Assembly (NCBI GenBank): GCA_036393835.1
Contig: DASWGI010000034.1
Coordinates: 16,870 to 80,869 of the forward strand
Reading direction: 5' to 3'
DNA length: 64,000 nt
DNA from: VBKO01 sp036393835
GTDB lineage: Bacteria; Myxococcota; Myxococcia; Myxococcales; 40CM-4-68-19
This document shows positions 7,855 to 15,901 of the stretch, piece after piece. The notes under the pieces are model-generated. The model made no database searches and was not told where the DNA came from. It saw only the letters and a list, made by a program, of their open reading frames with translations. The position numbers and the translations under genes were made by a program. How positions within the stretch are numbered: position 1 is the stretch's first letter; each line of letters starts with the position of its first letter.

Positions 7855-10800
7855 CTACTTCGGCTCTTTGTAGAAGTCGTCGGGAGTGGGCGCCGGCGCG
7901 TCCAGCTGCTGCTGGGTCGGCTCGGTGCCCGCAAGGAAGCACTCCCGCACCGCGAACGGATCGTTCTCCCCCGCGAGCGCGCCCGAGCTGCGGTTCACCC
8001 TGAGGCAGCTCACCCCGGGCGCCGGCTGCGGCCACTCCTCGACCTCCGTCCCCGAGGTCGCCGCCCGCATCCACGACAGCCAGATGGGACCCGCGCAGTG
8101 CCCTCCCGTCTCGTAGTTGCCCATCATCCGGTGGTCGTCGAATCCGACCCAGGCTCCGGCGATGATCGACGGCGTGAACCCGATGAACCACCCGTCGCGG
8201 TGCTCGTTGGCGGTCCCCGTCTTGCCGGCGATCGGCCGCCCGAGCGCGGTCAGCGAGTGCGCGGTGCCCTCCGGGTCGTCGATCACCGACCGCATGAGGT
8301 CCGCGGTGAGGTAGGCCACGTCCGGGCGCATGCTCTGCTGCAGGTCCGGCTGCGCCGCCTGCAGCGTGGCGCCGTCTCGCGAGACGATGCGCCGGACGAG
8401 CACCGGCGCCGCCCTGCGTCCCTGCGAGGCGATGGTCGCGTACGCGTTCACCATCTCCAGCACGCCCACCTCGCCGGTGCCGAGCGCCGCCGTGTAGCTC
8501 TGCGGGATCTCGCTGGAGAGTCCCGCCGCCATCGCCTCGGAGCGCACCTTGTCGAGCCCGACGCTGAGCAGGAGCTTCACCGCGACCGTGTTCTTCGACT
8601 CCGCCAGCGCCTTGCGCAGGGTCAGCGGGCCGGCGAACTCGTCCTTCTCGAAGTTCTGCGGCTTCCAGGGCTTGCCGGTCCAGGGGTCGACGATCACCTC
8701 CGGCGAGTCGTCCACCTTGGTCACGGGCGTGTACTTCCCGCTCTCCAGCGCGGCCGCGTAGAGGAACGGCTTGAAGCCCGAGCCGGGCTGCCGCCGCGCC
8801 TGGGTGGCGCGGTTGAACGAGCTGAGCGCCTCGTCGTACCCGCCGACCAGGGCCAAGACCTGACGACTGCGCAGGTCCATGCCGATGAACGCGCCTTGCA
8901 CCGCGGGCGTCTGCTCCAGCGCGAGATCGAGCCGCGTGACCCGCAGCCGGTTCGGCGCGTCGCGCGTTGCCGAGAACCGCAGCACGCGCACCGGCACCAC
9001 GTCGCCGACGGAGAGCACGTCGAGCGCGCTGCGCGGCGGCGGGGTCGGGTGCTCGGGTTGGAACTCGCGCGCCCACGACATGGTCGAGAAGGGGACGGTG
9101 CCCTGCGCGGAGGGAGCCAGCTCCACCCGCGCCTCGCGCGCGCTCACCGAGACCACGATGCCGCCGTAGATCGCGTTCTGCTCCAGCGTCCGGGTGCGCG
9201 CCGCGCGCGCGAACGAGTCGGGCTGCAGCGCTTCCTTCTCGGAGATGCCCTCCAGGTCGAAGGCCTCCACCGCGTCCGGCCCCCTGGCGACCTGCGTGTA
9301 CCTTCGCGCCAGCGCGGCGCGGAAGTCGTCCAGGCGCGAGGCGTCGAGCCGGATGGGCGCGCCGCGCCAGCCCTGCCGCTTGTCCACCGCGCGCAGCCCC
9401 TCCTGCACCGCCTGCTCGGCCGCCGCCTGGACCCGCGGGTCCATCGCCACTTCCACGGTCATCCCGCTGGTCTCGACGGCCGTGTCGCCGTACTGCGCGA
9501 TGAGCTGCCTGCGCACCTCCTCCAGGTACCACCCGCCGGGCGGGTCGGGAGGGAGGGCGGGCAGCGAGATCGCCTTCTCCACCTCGGCGTCGTGGTCCGC
9601 GCGCGAGATGTAGTGGTTCGCCAGCATGCGATCGAGCACGTAGATCTGGCGCCGCTTGGCGCGGTCCGGGTGCCGCCGCGGATTGATCCGCGCGGGGTTC
9701 TGCGGCAGCCCGGCGAGGATCGCCGCCTCGCCCAGGTCGATGTCCCAGACGTGCTTGTTGAAGTAGTAGAGGGACGCCTCCTCGACTCCGTAGCGCGCGC
9801 GGCCGAAGTTGATCTGGTTCAGGTAGAGGAAGAGGATGTCGTCCTTGGAGAGGTTCTTCTCCAGGCGCATCGAGAGGAGGATCTCCTTCAGCTTGCGCCG
9901 CCAGCGCTTCTCGCTGCCGAGGAAGAAGTTCTTCACCACCTGCTGCGTGATGGTGGAGGCCCCCAGGCGCTTCTGCCCGCTGAGCGCGTCGACGATCGCG
10001 GCGCGGACCAGCGAGAACGGGTTGAAGCCGGGGTGCTTGTAGAAGTCCTTGTCCTCCGCCGAGACCACCGCCTGCACGAGCACGCGCGGGATCTTGTCCA
10101 TCGAGACGACGGTGCGGCGCTCCCGGTAGAACTGCCCGACCACGGTGCCGTCCTGGGCCACCACCTTGGTGGACACCATCGGGTGGTAGTCCTTCACGCT
10201 GTCGAAGGTGGGGATCTCGCGCGCGAGGTACAGGTAGCCGGCGACGAGGCCCAGCAGCAGGAGCGCGGCGCCCGCGCCGCAGATCCAGGCGGCGCGGCGC
10301 AACCAGATCTTCCAGCGCGGCGGCCCGGCCGGGACGTGGCCTTCGTAGTCGTCCGCCGGCACCGGGCGGTAGGGCTCTACCTCGGGCTCGGAAGGCTCGG
10401 CCGGCGGCGGCGGCTTCGGGGTGGGGCGCGCGCGCAGGAACGCCGTCGCTCCCGGAGAGTCGTCCTCCGACGGAACGGGCTCGGGCTCGGGCTCCGGCGG
10501 CTCGGGCTCCGGCTCGTCCGGGATCTCCGCGGCGTGCTCGTCCCACCAGGCGCCGCGGCGGCCCTTCTTCTGCGCCGGGGCGGGCAGCGCCACGACGCGC
10601 TTGGGAGGAGGAGGCGGGGCGGGCTCCTCGTCGGGGAGCGAGACCTGCAGCCCCTTGCGGGGCGCGAGCGGCGCTTGCTCCTTGCGGGGGCGCTGCTGCC
10701 CACCCGGGCCGTCGAGGCGCACGAACGCGGTACCGCCCGGCACGTCGTCGGCGGCGGGAGCGGGTTGCGCGCGCATCGCGACCGTGCTGCCCGGCGACTG

Positions 10801-11004
10801 CTCCGCGGCCGGCGGAGGCGCGGCCGGCCGGCGCGGCGGCGGGGCGCGCAGGAATGCCGTGGCGCCGTCGCTTCCGGGGTCGTCGGGGGTGACCTCCACC
10901 GTGTCCGGCGAGTCGCCTCGCGGCTCCTCCTCGCTGGCCGGCCCGGTGACGAGCGTGGAGGTGGCGGAGTCGGGCGGGCTCGCCGGGCGCTTCGGGGCGG
11001 ACAT
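7855..11004 (-). CDS. Class A penicillin-binding protein (PBP1A family) with long cytoplasmic tail
   Basis: A 1049-residue bifunctional peptidoglycan synthase. Residues 1-239 form a disordered, Pro/Glu-rich cytoplasmic tail, about 200 residues longer than in most PBP1A proteins. A membrane anchor spans about 240-262. The glycosyltransferase domain has catalytic E317 in SAEDKDFYKHPG and the downstream LKEILLSMRLEKNLSKDDIL block. The transpeptidase domain has S742-x-x-K745 (PGSGFKPF), an SxN-type SKN, and K927-T-G (GKTGTANEHRDGWFIGF). It polymerises lipid II and crosslinks stem peptides on the periplasmic side. The tail carries four copies of a G-x-T-x-x-hydrophobic-R motif, at T49, T74, T92 and T187, a possible FHA-recruitment site after phosphorylation. 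Confidence 0.93.
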   Translation of the reverse strand: MSAPKRPASPPDSATSTLVTGPASEEEPRGDSPDTVEVTPDDPGSDGATAFLRAPPPRRPAAPPPAAEQSPGSTVAMRAQPAPAADDVPGGTAFVRLDGPGGQQRPRKEQAPLAPRKGLQVSLPDEEPAPPPPPKRVVALPAPAQKKGRRGAWWDEHAAEIPDEPEPEPPEPEPEPVPSEDDSPGATAFLRARPTPKPPPPAEPSEPEVEPYRPVPADDYEGHVPAGPPRWKIWLRRAAWICGAGAALLLLGLVAGYLYLAREIPTFDSVKDYHPMVSTKVVAQDGTVVGQFYRERRTVVSMDKIPRVLVQAVVSAEDKDFYKHPGFNPFSLVRAAIVDALSGQKRLGASTITQQVVKNFFLGSEKRWRRKLKEILLSMRLEKNLSKDDILFLYLNQINFGRARYGVEEASLYYFNKHVWDIDLGEAAILAGLPQNPARINPRRHPDRAKRRQIYVLDRMLANHYISRADHDAEVEKAISLPALPPDPPGGWYLEEVRRQLIAQYGDTAVETSGMTVEVAMDPRVQAAAEQAVQEGLRAVDKRQGWRGAPIRLDASRLDDFRAALARRYTQVARGPDAVEAFDLEGISEKEALQPDSFARAARTRTLEQNAIYGGIVVSVSAREARVELAPSAQGTVPFSTMSWAREFQPEHPTPPPRSALDVLSVGDVVPVRVLRFSATRDAPNRLRVTRLDLALEQTPAVQGAFIGMDLRSRQVLALVGGYDEALSSFNRATQARRQPGSGFKPFLYAAALESGKYTPVTKVDDSPEVIVDPWTGKPWKPQNFEKDEFAGPLTLRKALAESKNTVAVKLLLSVGLDKVRSEAMAAGLSSEIPQSYTAALGTGEVGVLEMVNAYATIASQGRRAAPVLVRRIVSRDGATLQAAQPDLQQSMRPDVAYLTADLMRSVIDDPEGTAHSLTALGRPIAGKTGTANEHRDGWFIGFTPSIIAGAWVGFDDHRMMGNYETGGHCAGPIWLSWMRAATSGTEVEEWPQPAPGVSCLRVNRSSGALAGENDPFAVRECFLAGTEPTQQQLDAPAPTPDDFYKEPK

Positions 11005-11119
11005 CGCGGAGCGAAGGATGCCTCAGTTCGCCGCGCCGGGCTACCCGATCGGCGGCCGAGGTCGGTCGATGTCGAGGTCGAAAAGACGCCGCGCTCGCGT
11101 TTTCCGGTACAACTGGCCC

Positions 11120-11395
11120 GTGCCGCCCGCGCCGAGTTGGTACGTCTACCTGTTGCGTTGCGGGGATGGCAGTCTCTACGCTGGCGCGACGACGGACGTG
11201 GAATCGCGGCTCGCCGCGCATAGCAAAGGGAAGGGCGCCCGATACACGCGCGGGCGCGGGCCGCTCTCGCTCGTGTTCTGCGAGCCTCACCTGGACAGGG
11301 CGGCCGCGCTGCGGCGCGAGCGGGAGCTGAAGCGGCTCCGCCGGGCGGACAAGCTGGCTCTCCTCCGCGCCGGGAGGCCACCTCGTCCCGCCTAG
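11120..11395 (+). CDS. GIY-YIG endonuclease-domain protein (UPF0213 type)
   Basis: A 91-residue single-domain GIY-YIG protein. The two name-giving motifs appear as WYVYLLRC and LYAGATT, followed by the conserved arginine of DVESRLAAH and the glutamate-containing RRERELKRL. The size fits the YhbQ/UPF0213 group, whose biological substrate is not settled. The GTG at 11120 is chosen because WYVYLLRC normally lies within the first ten residues. It has no Shine-Dalgarno sequence and lies 12 bases after TACAACT, so it may be leaderless. An upstream ATG at 11069 would add 17 basic residues. Its last 4 bases overlap the convergent GAF gene. Confidence 0.85.
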   Translation: MPPAPSWYVYLLRCGDGSLYAGATTDVESRLAAHSKGKGARYTRGRGPLSLVFCEPHLDRAAALRRERELKRLRRADKLALLRAGRPPRPA

Positions 11396-11847
11396 CGCAG
11401 GCGGCCTCCGGCTCCTGCTGCAGCCCCCGCCAGGCGCACCAAGGGCCCCACCGCCTCGGCGACGGCCCGGACGCGCGCTTCGTGCTCCGAGGGGAAGCGG
11501 CCGGTTTCGCGCGAATCGATGTCGATCTGCCCGACGATCTCCCCGCGATCGCGCACCAGGACGATCAGCTCGGAGCGCACGTCGGCGCTGCAGGCCAGGT
11601 ACTCGGGCTGGCTGGCCACGTCGCCGACGTTCAGGTCCCTCTCCTCGCGCACGGCCCGGCCGCACACCCCGCGCCCGCGCGGGATCAACACGTGCTCGGT
11701 GGGCGGTCCCACGAAGGGCCCCAGCACCAGCTCGTCGCCGCGGAGGAAGTAGATGCCGGTCCAGGAATGGCGCGCAAATGCGCCGTGAAGAGCTTCCATC
11801 GCCGCCTGCAACGCCGCCGTCGCGACCTGCGCCTCGATCGGCACCAT
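11392..11847 (-). CDS. GAF-domain protein, free-methionine-(R)-sulfoxide-reductase-like
   Basis: A 151-residue single GAF domain very like the fRMsr (YebR) family, which reduces free methionine-R-sulfoxide. Matching blocks are SWTGIYFLRGDELVLGPFVG, RGVCGRAV, and LACSADVRSELIVLV followed by GQIDIDS. The family uses three cysteines. Two are present here (in GVCG and LACS); the first, usually just before IPxGxGVCG, is replaced in PTEHVLIP. Activity may therefore use a two-cysteine route or be lost. The ATG at 11847 is preferred; a GTG lies three codons upstream. The gene diverges from the Pal-like lipoprotein gene. Confidence 0.75.
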   Translation of the reverse strand: MVPIEAQVATAALQAAMEALHGAFARHSWTGIYFLRGDELVLGPFVGPPTEHVLIPRGRGVCGRAVREERDLNVGDVASQPEYLACSADVRSELIVLVRDRGEIVGQIDIDSRETGRFPSEHEARVRAVAEAVGPLVRLAGAAAGAGGRLR

Positions 11848-11910
11848 GCCCGGCACAGTACCATTCGAGGGCGGGGTGGAGGTCGGGGCCGAGGTAATTC
11901 GCCGCGCCCA

Positions 11911-11945
11911 AGCTTGCTTGACAGCCCCTCAGGCCGTGGTAAGCG
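11911..11945 (+). promoter_or_regulatory. Promoter candidate for the pal-like operon
   Basis: GCTTGCTTGACAGCCC at 11912-11927 contains a perfect -35 TTGACA (11918-11923). A -10-like TAAGCG follows after 16 bases (11940-11945), putting transcription start almost at the ATG (11953). The same 16 bases recur in front of mraZ at 24322-24337. Confidence 0.55.
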
Positions 11946-11952
11946 CGCGCAC

Positions 11953-12711
11953 ATGCGCCGTCTCGCCCCGCTGGCCCTGGCCCTGCTGTTCGGCTGTCCC
12001 AAGCCTCCCGCGTACCCGGAGTGCCGCAACGACGACGACTGCGGCGGGCACGCCGAGGTGTGCATCAACGGCGTCTGCCGCGAGTGCCGCGACGACGCGC
12101 AGTGCGCGAAGAAGCCCGGCACCGCCTGCGTGAACAACGCCTGCCAGCCCAAGGCGCAGTGCCAGCGGAACCAGGACTGCCCGCAGGGGCAGAAGTGCGC
12201 GCAGAACAAGTGCGTGCCGGAGTGCACCGAGGCCACCGCGCAGCAGGACTGCGGGGCGGGGAAGAAGTGCCTCTCCGGCCGGTGCGCGGCGCCCGACGCT
12301 TGCAACGTGGACGCTGACTGCGGCGCGGGCCAGGCCTGCGTCCAGAACCGCTGCGCGGCGGCGCAGGCTTCTTGCCGGCTGGATACCGTCTACTTCGGGT
12401 TCGACGACTCCAGCCTGACGCCGGAAGCGCGCAGCACGCTCGACAGCGACTACCAGTGCCTGCGGCAGCGCGGGAATCCGCCCTCCACCATCGCCGGGCA
12501 CACCGACGAGCGAGGCACCACCGAGTACAACCTCGCCCTCGGCCAGCGCCGCGCGGAGTCGGTGCGGAAGTACCTGGCGGGGTTGGGCGCCGACGCGAGC
12601 AAGATGAAGGTGGTGAGCCACGGCAAGGAGCGCCCCGCCGACCCCGGCCACGACGAGACGGCGTGGGCCAAGAACCGCCGCGCCGAGATCACCGCCGGGG
12701 CGGCGCAGTGA
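11953..12711 (+). CDS. Pal/OmpA-family peptidoglycan-associated lipoprotein with cysteine-rich repeats
   Basis: A 252-residue lipoprotein (signal peptide ending LFGC). After the lipobox come about five repeats with the spacing C-x5-C-x5/6-C-x4-C (for example CRNDDDCGGHAEVCINGVC), an arrangement common in myxobacterial surface proteins. An OmpA-C domain follows (about residues 140-252) with the peptidoglycan-binding aspartate in GHTDERGTTEYN and arginine in KNRRAEI. It should sit in the outer membrane and bind diaminopimelate in the wall non-covalently. Its stop overlaps the start of the CpoB-like gene (GTGA), the usual pal-cpoB pairing. No tolA/B/Q/R genes lie in the window. The cysteine repeats distinguish it from ordinary Pal. 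Confidence 0.88.
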   Translation: MRRLAPLALALLFGCPKPPAYPECRNDDDCGGHAEVCINGVCRECRDDAQCAKKPGTACVNNACQPKAQCQRNQDCPQGQKCAQNKCVPECTEATAQQDCGAGKKCLSGRCAAPDACNVDADCGAGQACVQNRCAAAQASCRLDTVYFGFDDSSLTPEARSTLDSDYQCLRQRGNPPSTIAGHTDERGTTEYNLALGQRRAESVRKYLAGLGADASKMKVVSHGKERPADPGHDETAWAKNRRAEITAGAAQ

Positions 12712-13523
12712 GGAGGCTCCTGCCGTTCTGCCTGGCCCTCTGCGCCGCCTGCATCACCACGCGCCAGGAAGGGGAGGAGATACGCAAGCGCATCGACGCC
12801 CTGGAGAAGGACGCCAAGGCGCAGAAGGAGGCCACCGCCGCCGACCGGCAGAAGCTCCAGGCCGAGCAGGCGGCGAAGCTCAAGGAAGTGCAGGACGCGA
12901 TGGACGCGTTGAACCGGGCGGCGCGGAAGAGCGGCGCGGACCTCGCCGTCGACCTGGAGAAGGCGCAGAACGACCTGGCGCAGATCCGGGGCATGCTCGA
13001 GGTGTCGCAGCACCGCCTCGACCAGATGGACCAGGCCAACGCCGAGCGCGACCGGAGGATCGACGAGAACGCCCGGTTCGTCGCCAACCGCCAGAGGGAG
13101 CTGGAGCACCCCAGCGACAAGGCGGGCCTGTACGCGGCGGCGCGCAAGAAGCTGGACGCGGGCGACACCGGCGCCGCGCGCCAGTTCCTCACCGAGTTCC
13201 TCGCCAAGTACGGCAAGGACGAGCTGGCGGGGAACGCGCAGTATTGGCTGGGCGAGACGTACTACGGGGAGAAGCGCTGGAACGACGCCATCGTCGAGTT
13301 CCAGAAGGTCCTCAAGGACCACCGCGGCAGCGAGAAGACGCCCGACGCGCTGCTCAAGATCGGCATGGCCTTCCAGAACCAGAAGGACTGCAAGAACGCG
13401 CTGCTCTTCTTCGACGAGGTCGAGCAGGCCTACAAGTCGTCGCCGGCGGCCAAGGTGGCGCGCGAGCAGGAAGCGCAGTGCAAGAACCCGAAGAAGAAGG
13501 CCGCCGGGAAGCCTTCGCGCTGA
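12708..13523 (+). CDS. cpoB: CpoB/YbgF-like lipoprotein (Tol-Pal associated)
   Basis: A 271-residue protein with an N-terminal export signal ending in LCAAC, a long coiled coil (about residues 25-130, rich in Glu/Lys/Arg heptads such as KRIDALEKDAKAQKEA), and a C-terminal TPR domain (LYAAARKKLDAGDTGAARQF, then YWLGETYYGEKRWNDAIVEF). This is the CpoB layout; in E. coli CpoB couples PBP1B activity to Tol-mediated outer-membrane constriction. Unlike E. coli CpoB this one appears to be a lipoprotein. The GTG start overlaps the pal stop in GTGA, so the two are translationally coupled. Confidence 0.85.
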   Translation: MRRLLPFCLALCAACITTRQEGEEIRKRIDALEKDAKAQKEATAADRQKLQAEQAAKLKEVQDAMDALNRAARKSGADLAVDLEKAQNDLAQIRGMLEVSQHRLDQMDQANAERDRRIDENARFVANRQRELEHPSDKAGLYAAARKKLDAGDTGAARQFLTEFLAKYGKDELAGNAQYWLGETYYGEKRWNDAIVEFQKVLKDHRGSEKTPDALLKIGMAFQNQKDCKNALLFFDEVEQAYKSSPAAKVAREQEAQCKNPKKKAAGKPSR

Positions 13524-13538
13524 AAACCCGCGCTCCGC

Positions 13539-13847
13539 TCAGGGCATCGTGACCACGGTCAGGTCGCGGAGCGGGACGCACTGGCAGGCGAGGCGCTTTC
13601 CGCCCTTCACCAGCCGGCGGTGGAAGAGCTTCTCCTTCCAGGTGGGTGGGCTCACGGCGGCCGGGTCCTTGCCGCGCAGGAAGATGCCGCAAGCCATCCC
13701 CGAGCATCGTCCCTTCCCGTCGCACGGATGGATTGCCGCGAAGCCGCGCTGCAACACGATGCCGGCCTGCGAGGCCGCGTCGTGGACGGTCGACCCTTGC
13801 GGGATCTCGACCGTGACCGACTCCATCTCGAACGTGACCTTGGGCAC
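13539..13847 (-). CDS. 2Fe-2S ferredoxin with unusual cysteine spacing
   Basis: A 102-residue protein with the beta-grasp ferredoxin fold signature: N-terminal VTFEMESVTVEIPQGSTVHDAA and C-terminal RLACQC. Cysteines C42, C48, C53 and C88 (plus C90) would ligate the cluster, giving C-x5-C-x4-C rather than the common C-x4/5-C-x2-C. Two extra residues therefore sit in the cluster loop (CDGKGRCSGMACG). It is the last gene of a minus-strand run that begins with carD, 12 bases behind its neighbour. Its electron partner is not evident. The start has no strong ribosome-binding site. The gene converges with cpoB. Confidence 0.8.
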   Translation of the reverse strand: MPKVTFEMESVTVEIPQGSTVHDAASQAGIVLQRGFAAIHPCDGKGRCSGMACGIFLRGKDPAAVSPPTWKEKLFHRRLVKGGKRLACQCVPLRDLTVVTMP

Positions 13848-13859
13848 GGGCCTGTCGGT

Positions 13860-14312
13860 TTACAGGCGGAAGCGGTGCCCTTGCAACAATCTGTCCTCGA
13901 TCTTCTCGAGCAGCGCCACCAGGTCGCTGCGCGCGAACTTGCCCTGCGCCAGCTCCTGGAAGGCGAGCGCGGCGTCCACCAGGTACTGGATGACGAAGTG
14001 CGCCGTCGTCTCCTCCAGCTCGTCGGAGAGCAGCTCCCGGTGCGGGCCGCTGCGCCAGAACCGGTCGATCAGGTCGTAATCGCGGAGCAGCTCGCGCCGG
14101 GCCATCTCGCAGGCGACCCGCAGCGTCGGAACGCCCGGCGCCGAGGGCCGCTCGATGGCCGCGCGGAAACGGCGCCGGGCCGACTCGTCGAGCCACTCGT
14201 CGAGCGCCGGAGGCCAGGCGCGCAGCTCGGCGGCCACGCGGTCCGCGACCTGGTCGAGCACGTAGTAGTCCTTCAGCGGCTTGCGGTCGACGAGGTGGTC
14301 CCAGCGTCCCAT
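13860..14312 (-). CDS. Conserved-looking hypothetical protein, helical
   Basis: A 150-residue, mostly helical soluble protein with no domain I recognise. It starts MGRWDHLVDRKPLKDYYVLD and ends in a helix-rich stretch LVALLEKIEDRLLQGHRFRL. The ATG (14312-14310) shares one base with the stop of the GT39 gene (TGATG), and GGGAG lies 7 bases upstream of it, so translation is well supported. It is fifth in the carD-led operon, between a membrane glycosyltransferase and a ferredoxin. No signal peptide or membrane segment. Confidence 0.75.
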   Translation of the reverse strand: MGRWDHLVDRKPLKDYYVLDQVADRVAAELRAWPPALDEWLDESARRRFRAAIERPSAPGVPTLRVACEMARRELLRDYDLIDRFWRSGPHRELLSDELEETTAHFVIQYLVDAALAFQELAQGKFARSDLVALLEKIEDRLLQGHRFRL

Positions 14313-15901
14313 CACGGCGCTCCCGGCAGTCCCGGTCGAGCATAGACGACGACCTGGGGCGTCTCGTCCAGGTAGAGGCCGGTCGCCGGCGTCCGGGTCC
14401 CGAAGGCGTTCCAGGTCTCGGGCTCGCGGTCGCGGAACTCCCGGTGCCACTGCAGCGCGGCGTACTGCGCATCCCACGGTCCCGACGCGTACTGGATGTC
14501 CGCCCGGAGCAGGCCGGCCTGCTGGTAGGCGCGGTAGCTCTCGACGTTGACCTCGTGGAAGAACACGCGCGCGCCCTTGGGCGCGTGGGCGTTGAGCCAG
14601 GGCAGCACGGCGGTCACGTTGTTCGACCAGTACTGGCGCTGCATCCCGAGGCTGGCGGCGCCCGGGATCCCGAAGGCCAGCTCGCCGTACGCGCTCGTCC
14701 CGTAGGGATGCACGTGCGCGATCTGCCACAAGCCCGGAAGCAGCGCGGCGGCGGCCGCGACGAGAAGGCCGCGCGATCGCGGCAGGCCGGCCCTCTGCGC
14801 CAGCTCGGCGCTGCGCTCGAGGAGGTGCGCTGCCTCGGGCGCCAGCAGGGCCAGGAACGCCAGCCAGTGCTTGATGCCGCCGAAGATGGGCGTGGTGCGC
14901 AGCATGAACGGCAGCAGGGCGGCGCCGGCGAGCCCCAGCTCGAGCAGCCGCACCGGCGAGAGCGCGCGGTGGGCGAAGTCCCAGAGGAGCTTCGCTCCGG
15001 CGGCCGCGAAGAGCGCCACCTGGGGGAGCGGGAGCACCAGCGCGAGCAGCACCAGGGGATAGAAGATGGGGAAGGGCGGCCCCCGCAGCTCGCGCCCCAG
15101 GTAGTACCAGGCGTAGTGCACGTGGTGGGTGTGGAAGGAGATCCACTCGGAGAGGTGTCGCAGCGGCTCGTGCCACAAGAGCGGCCAGCCCGCGAGGAGG
15201 ACCACCGGGCCGAGCAGGAGCCACGGGAGCGTCCGCAGCGCGCGCCGGCGCAGCGGGGCGGGGAGCAGCAGCGCGTGCACGAGCAGGACGGGCGGCAGGA
15301 GCCAGGCGTTGTGCTTGACGCCGAGGGCGCAGCCGAAAAGGAATCCGAGGAAGAGGCCGTGCCGGCTCGACGTCCAGGTCGGGTTCGAGGTCGGGGTCTG
15401 GAGAATGCCGATCGCCCGCGCCCACGCCACTCCAACCCCCGCCGTGAGCGCGCAGATGGGCACGTCGAAGCACGCCAGGTGCCCGTGGAAGAACGTCCGC
15501 TCCGCGCACCAGAAGAGCGCCGGCGCGAGCACGGCCGCCGCGCGCGAGCGCTGCGCGCCGAGGACGGCGAGCCAGTACGTGAGCAGGGCGCCGAAGGCGA
15601 ACGCCGGCAGCCGCCAGGCGAGCGCGTCGGGCAGCCACCCCAGCCAGGTGGTGAAGACCAGGTGCGACAGCGCGAAGAGCAGCTTGGCGAGGCCCGGGTG
15701 CTCGAAATTGACGCTCCAGTACCGCCCCGTGTCGCGCAGCGCGGCGGCGGGCGCGCGCAAGAGCAGCGCCACCCACTGCTCGTAGCTCTTCGCCGCCTCG
15801 AAGTAGTAGCCCTCGTCGCGAACGAACCCGACGCCCGACTGCGTGGCGAAGAGCGCCGCGAAGGTCAGCGCGGCGAGCGCGAGCGGCAGGCGGCGGTTCA
15901 T
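14312..15901 (-). CDS. GT39-family membrane glycosyltransferase
   Basis: A 529-residue polytopic membrane protein with about ten hydrophobic segments. It has the GT-C/GT39 pattern: a short N-terminal membrane helix followed by the acidic RDEGYYFEAAKSYEQW motif in the first periplasmic loop, then HGHLACFDVP and GVKHNAWLLP segments between helices. GT39/ArnT-like enzymes transfer sugars from a polyprenyl-phosphate donor to protein or lipid on the periplasmic side; donor and acceptor are unknown here. The ATG at 15901 overlaps the upstream stop (ATGA), which decides it over an ATG 15 bases earlier. It is the fourth gene of the carD operon and a distant paralogue of the transferase at 50704. Confidence 0.85.
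   Translation of the reverse strand: MNRRLPLALAALTFAALFATQSGVGFVRDEGYYFEAAKSYEQWVALLLRAPAAALRDTGRYWSVNFEHPGLAKLLFALSHLVFTTWLGWLPDALAWRLPAFAFGALLTYWLAVLGAQRSRAAAVLAPALFWCAERTFFHGHLACFDVPICALTAGVGVAWARAIGILQTPTSNPTWTSSRHGLFLGFLFGCALGVKHNAWLLPPVLLVHALLLPAPLRRRALRTLPWLLLGPVVLLAGWPLLWHEPLRHLSEWISFHTHHVHYAWYYLGRELRGPPFPIFYPLVLLALVLPLPQVALFAAAGAKLLWDFAHRALSPVRLLELGLAGAALLPFMLRTTPIFGGIKHWLAFLALLAPEAAHLLERSAELAQRAGLPRSRGLLVAAAAALLPGLWQIAHVHPYGTSAYGELAFGIPGAASLGMQRQYWSNNVTAVLPWLNAHAPKGARVFFHEVNVESYRAYQQAGLLRADIQYASGPWDAQYAALQWHREFRDREPETWNAFGTRTPATGLYLDETPQVVVYARPGLPGAP

Noticed and set aside
7129..11223. A very long plus-strand open frame opposite the class A PBP
   Set aside because: The minus-strand frame has all PBP catalytic motifs; the plus frame is low-complexity Arg/Leu/His and has no start signal.
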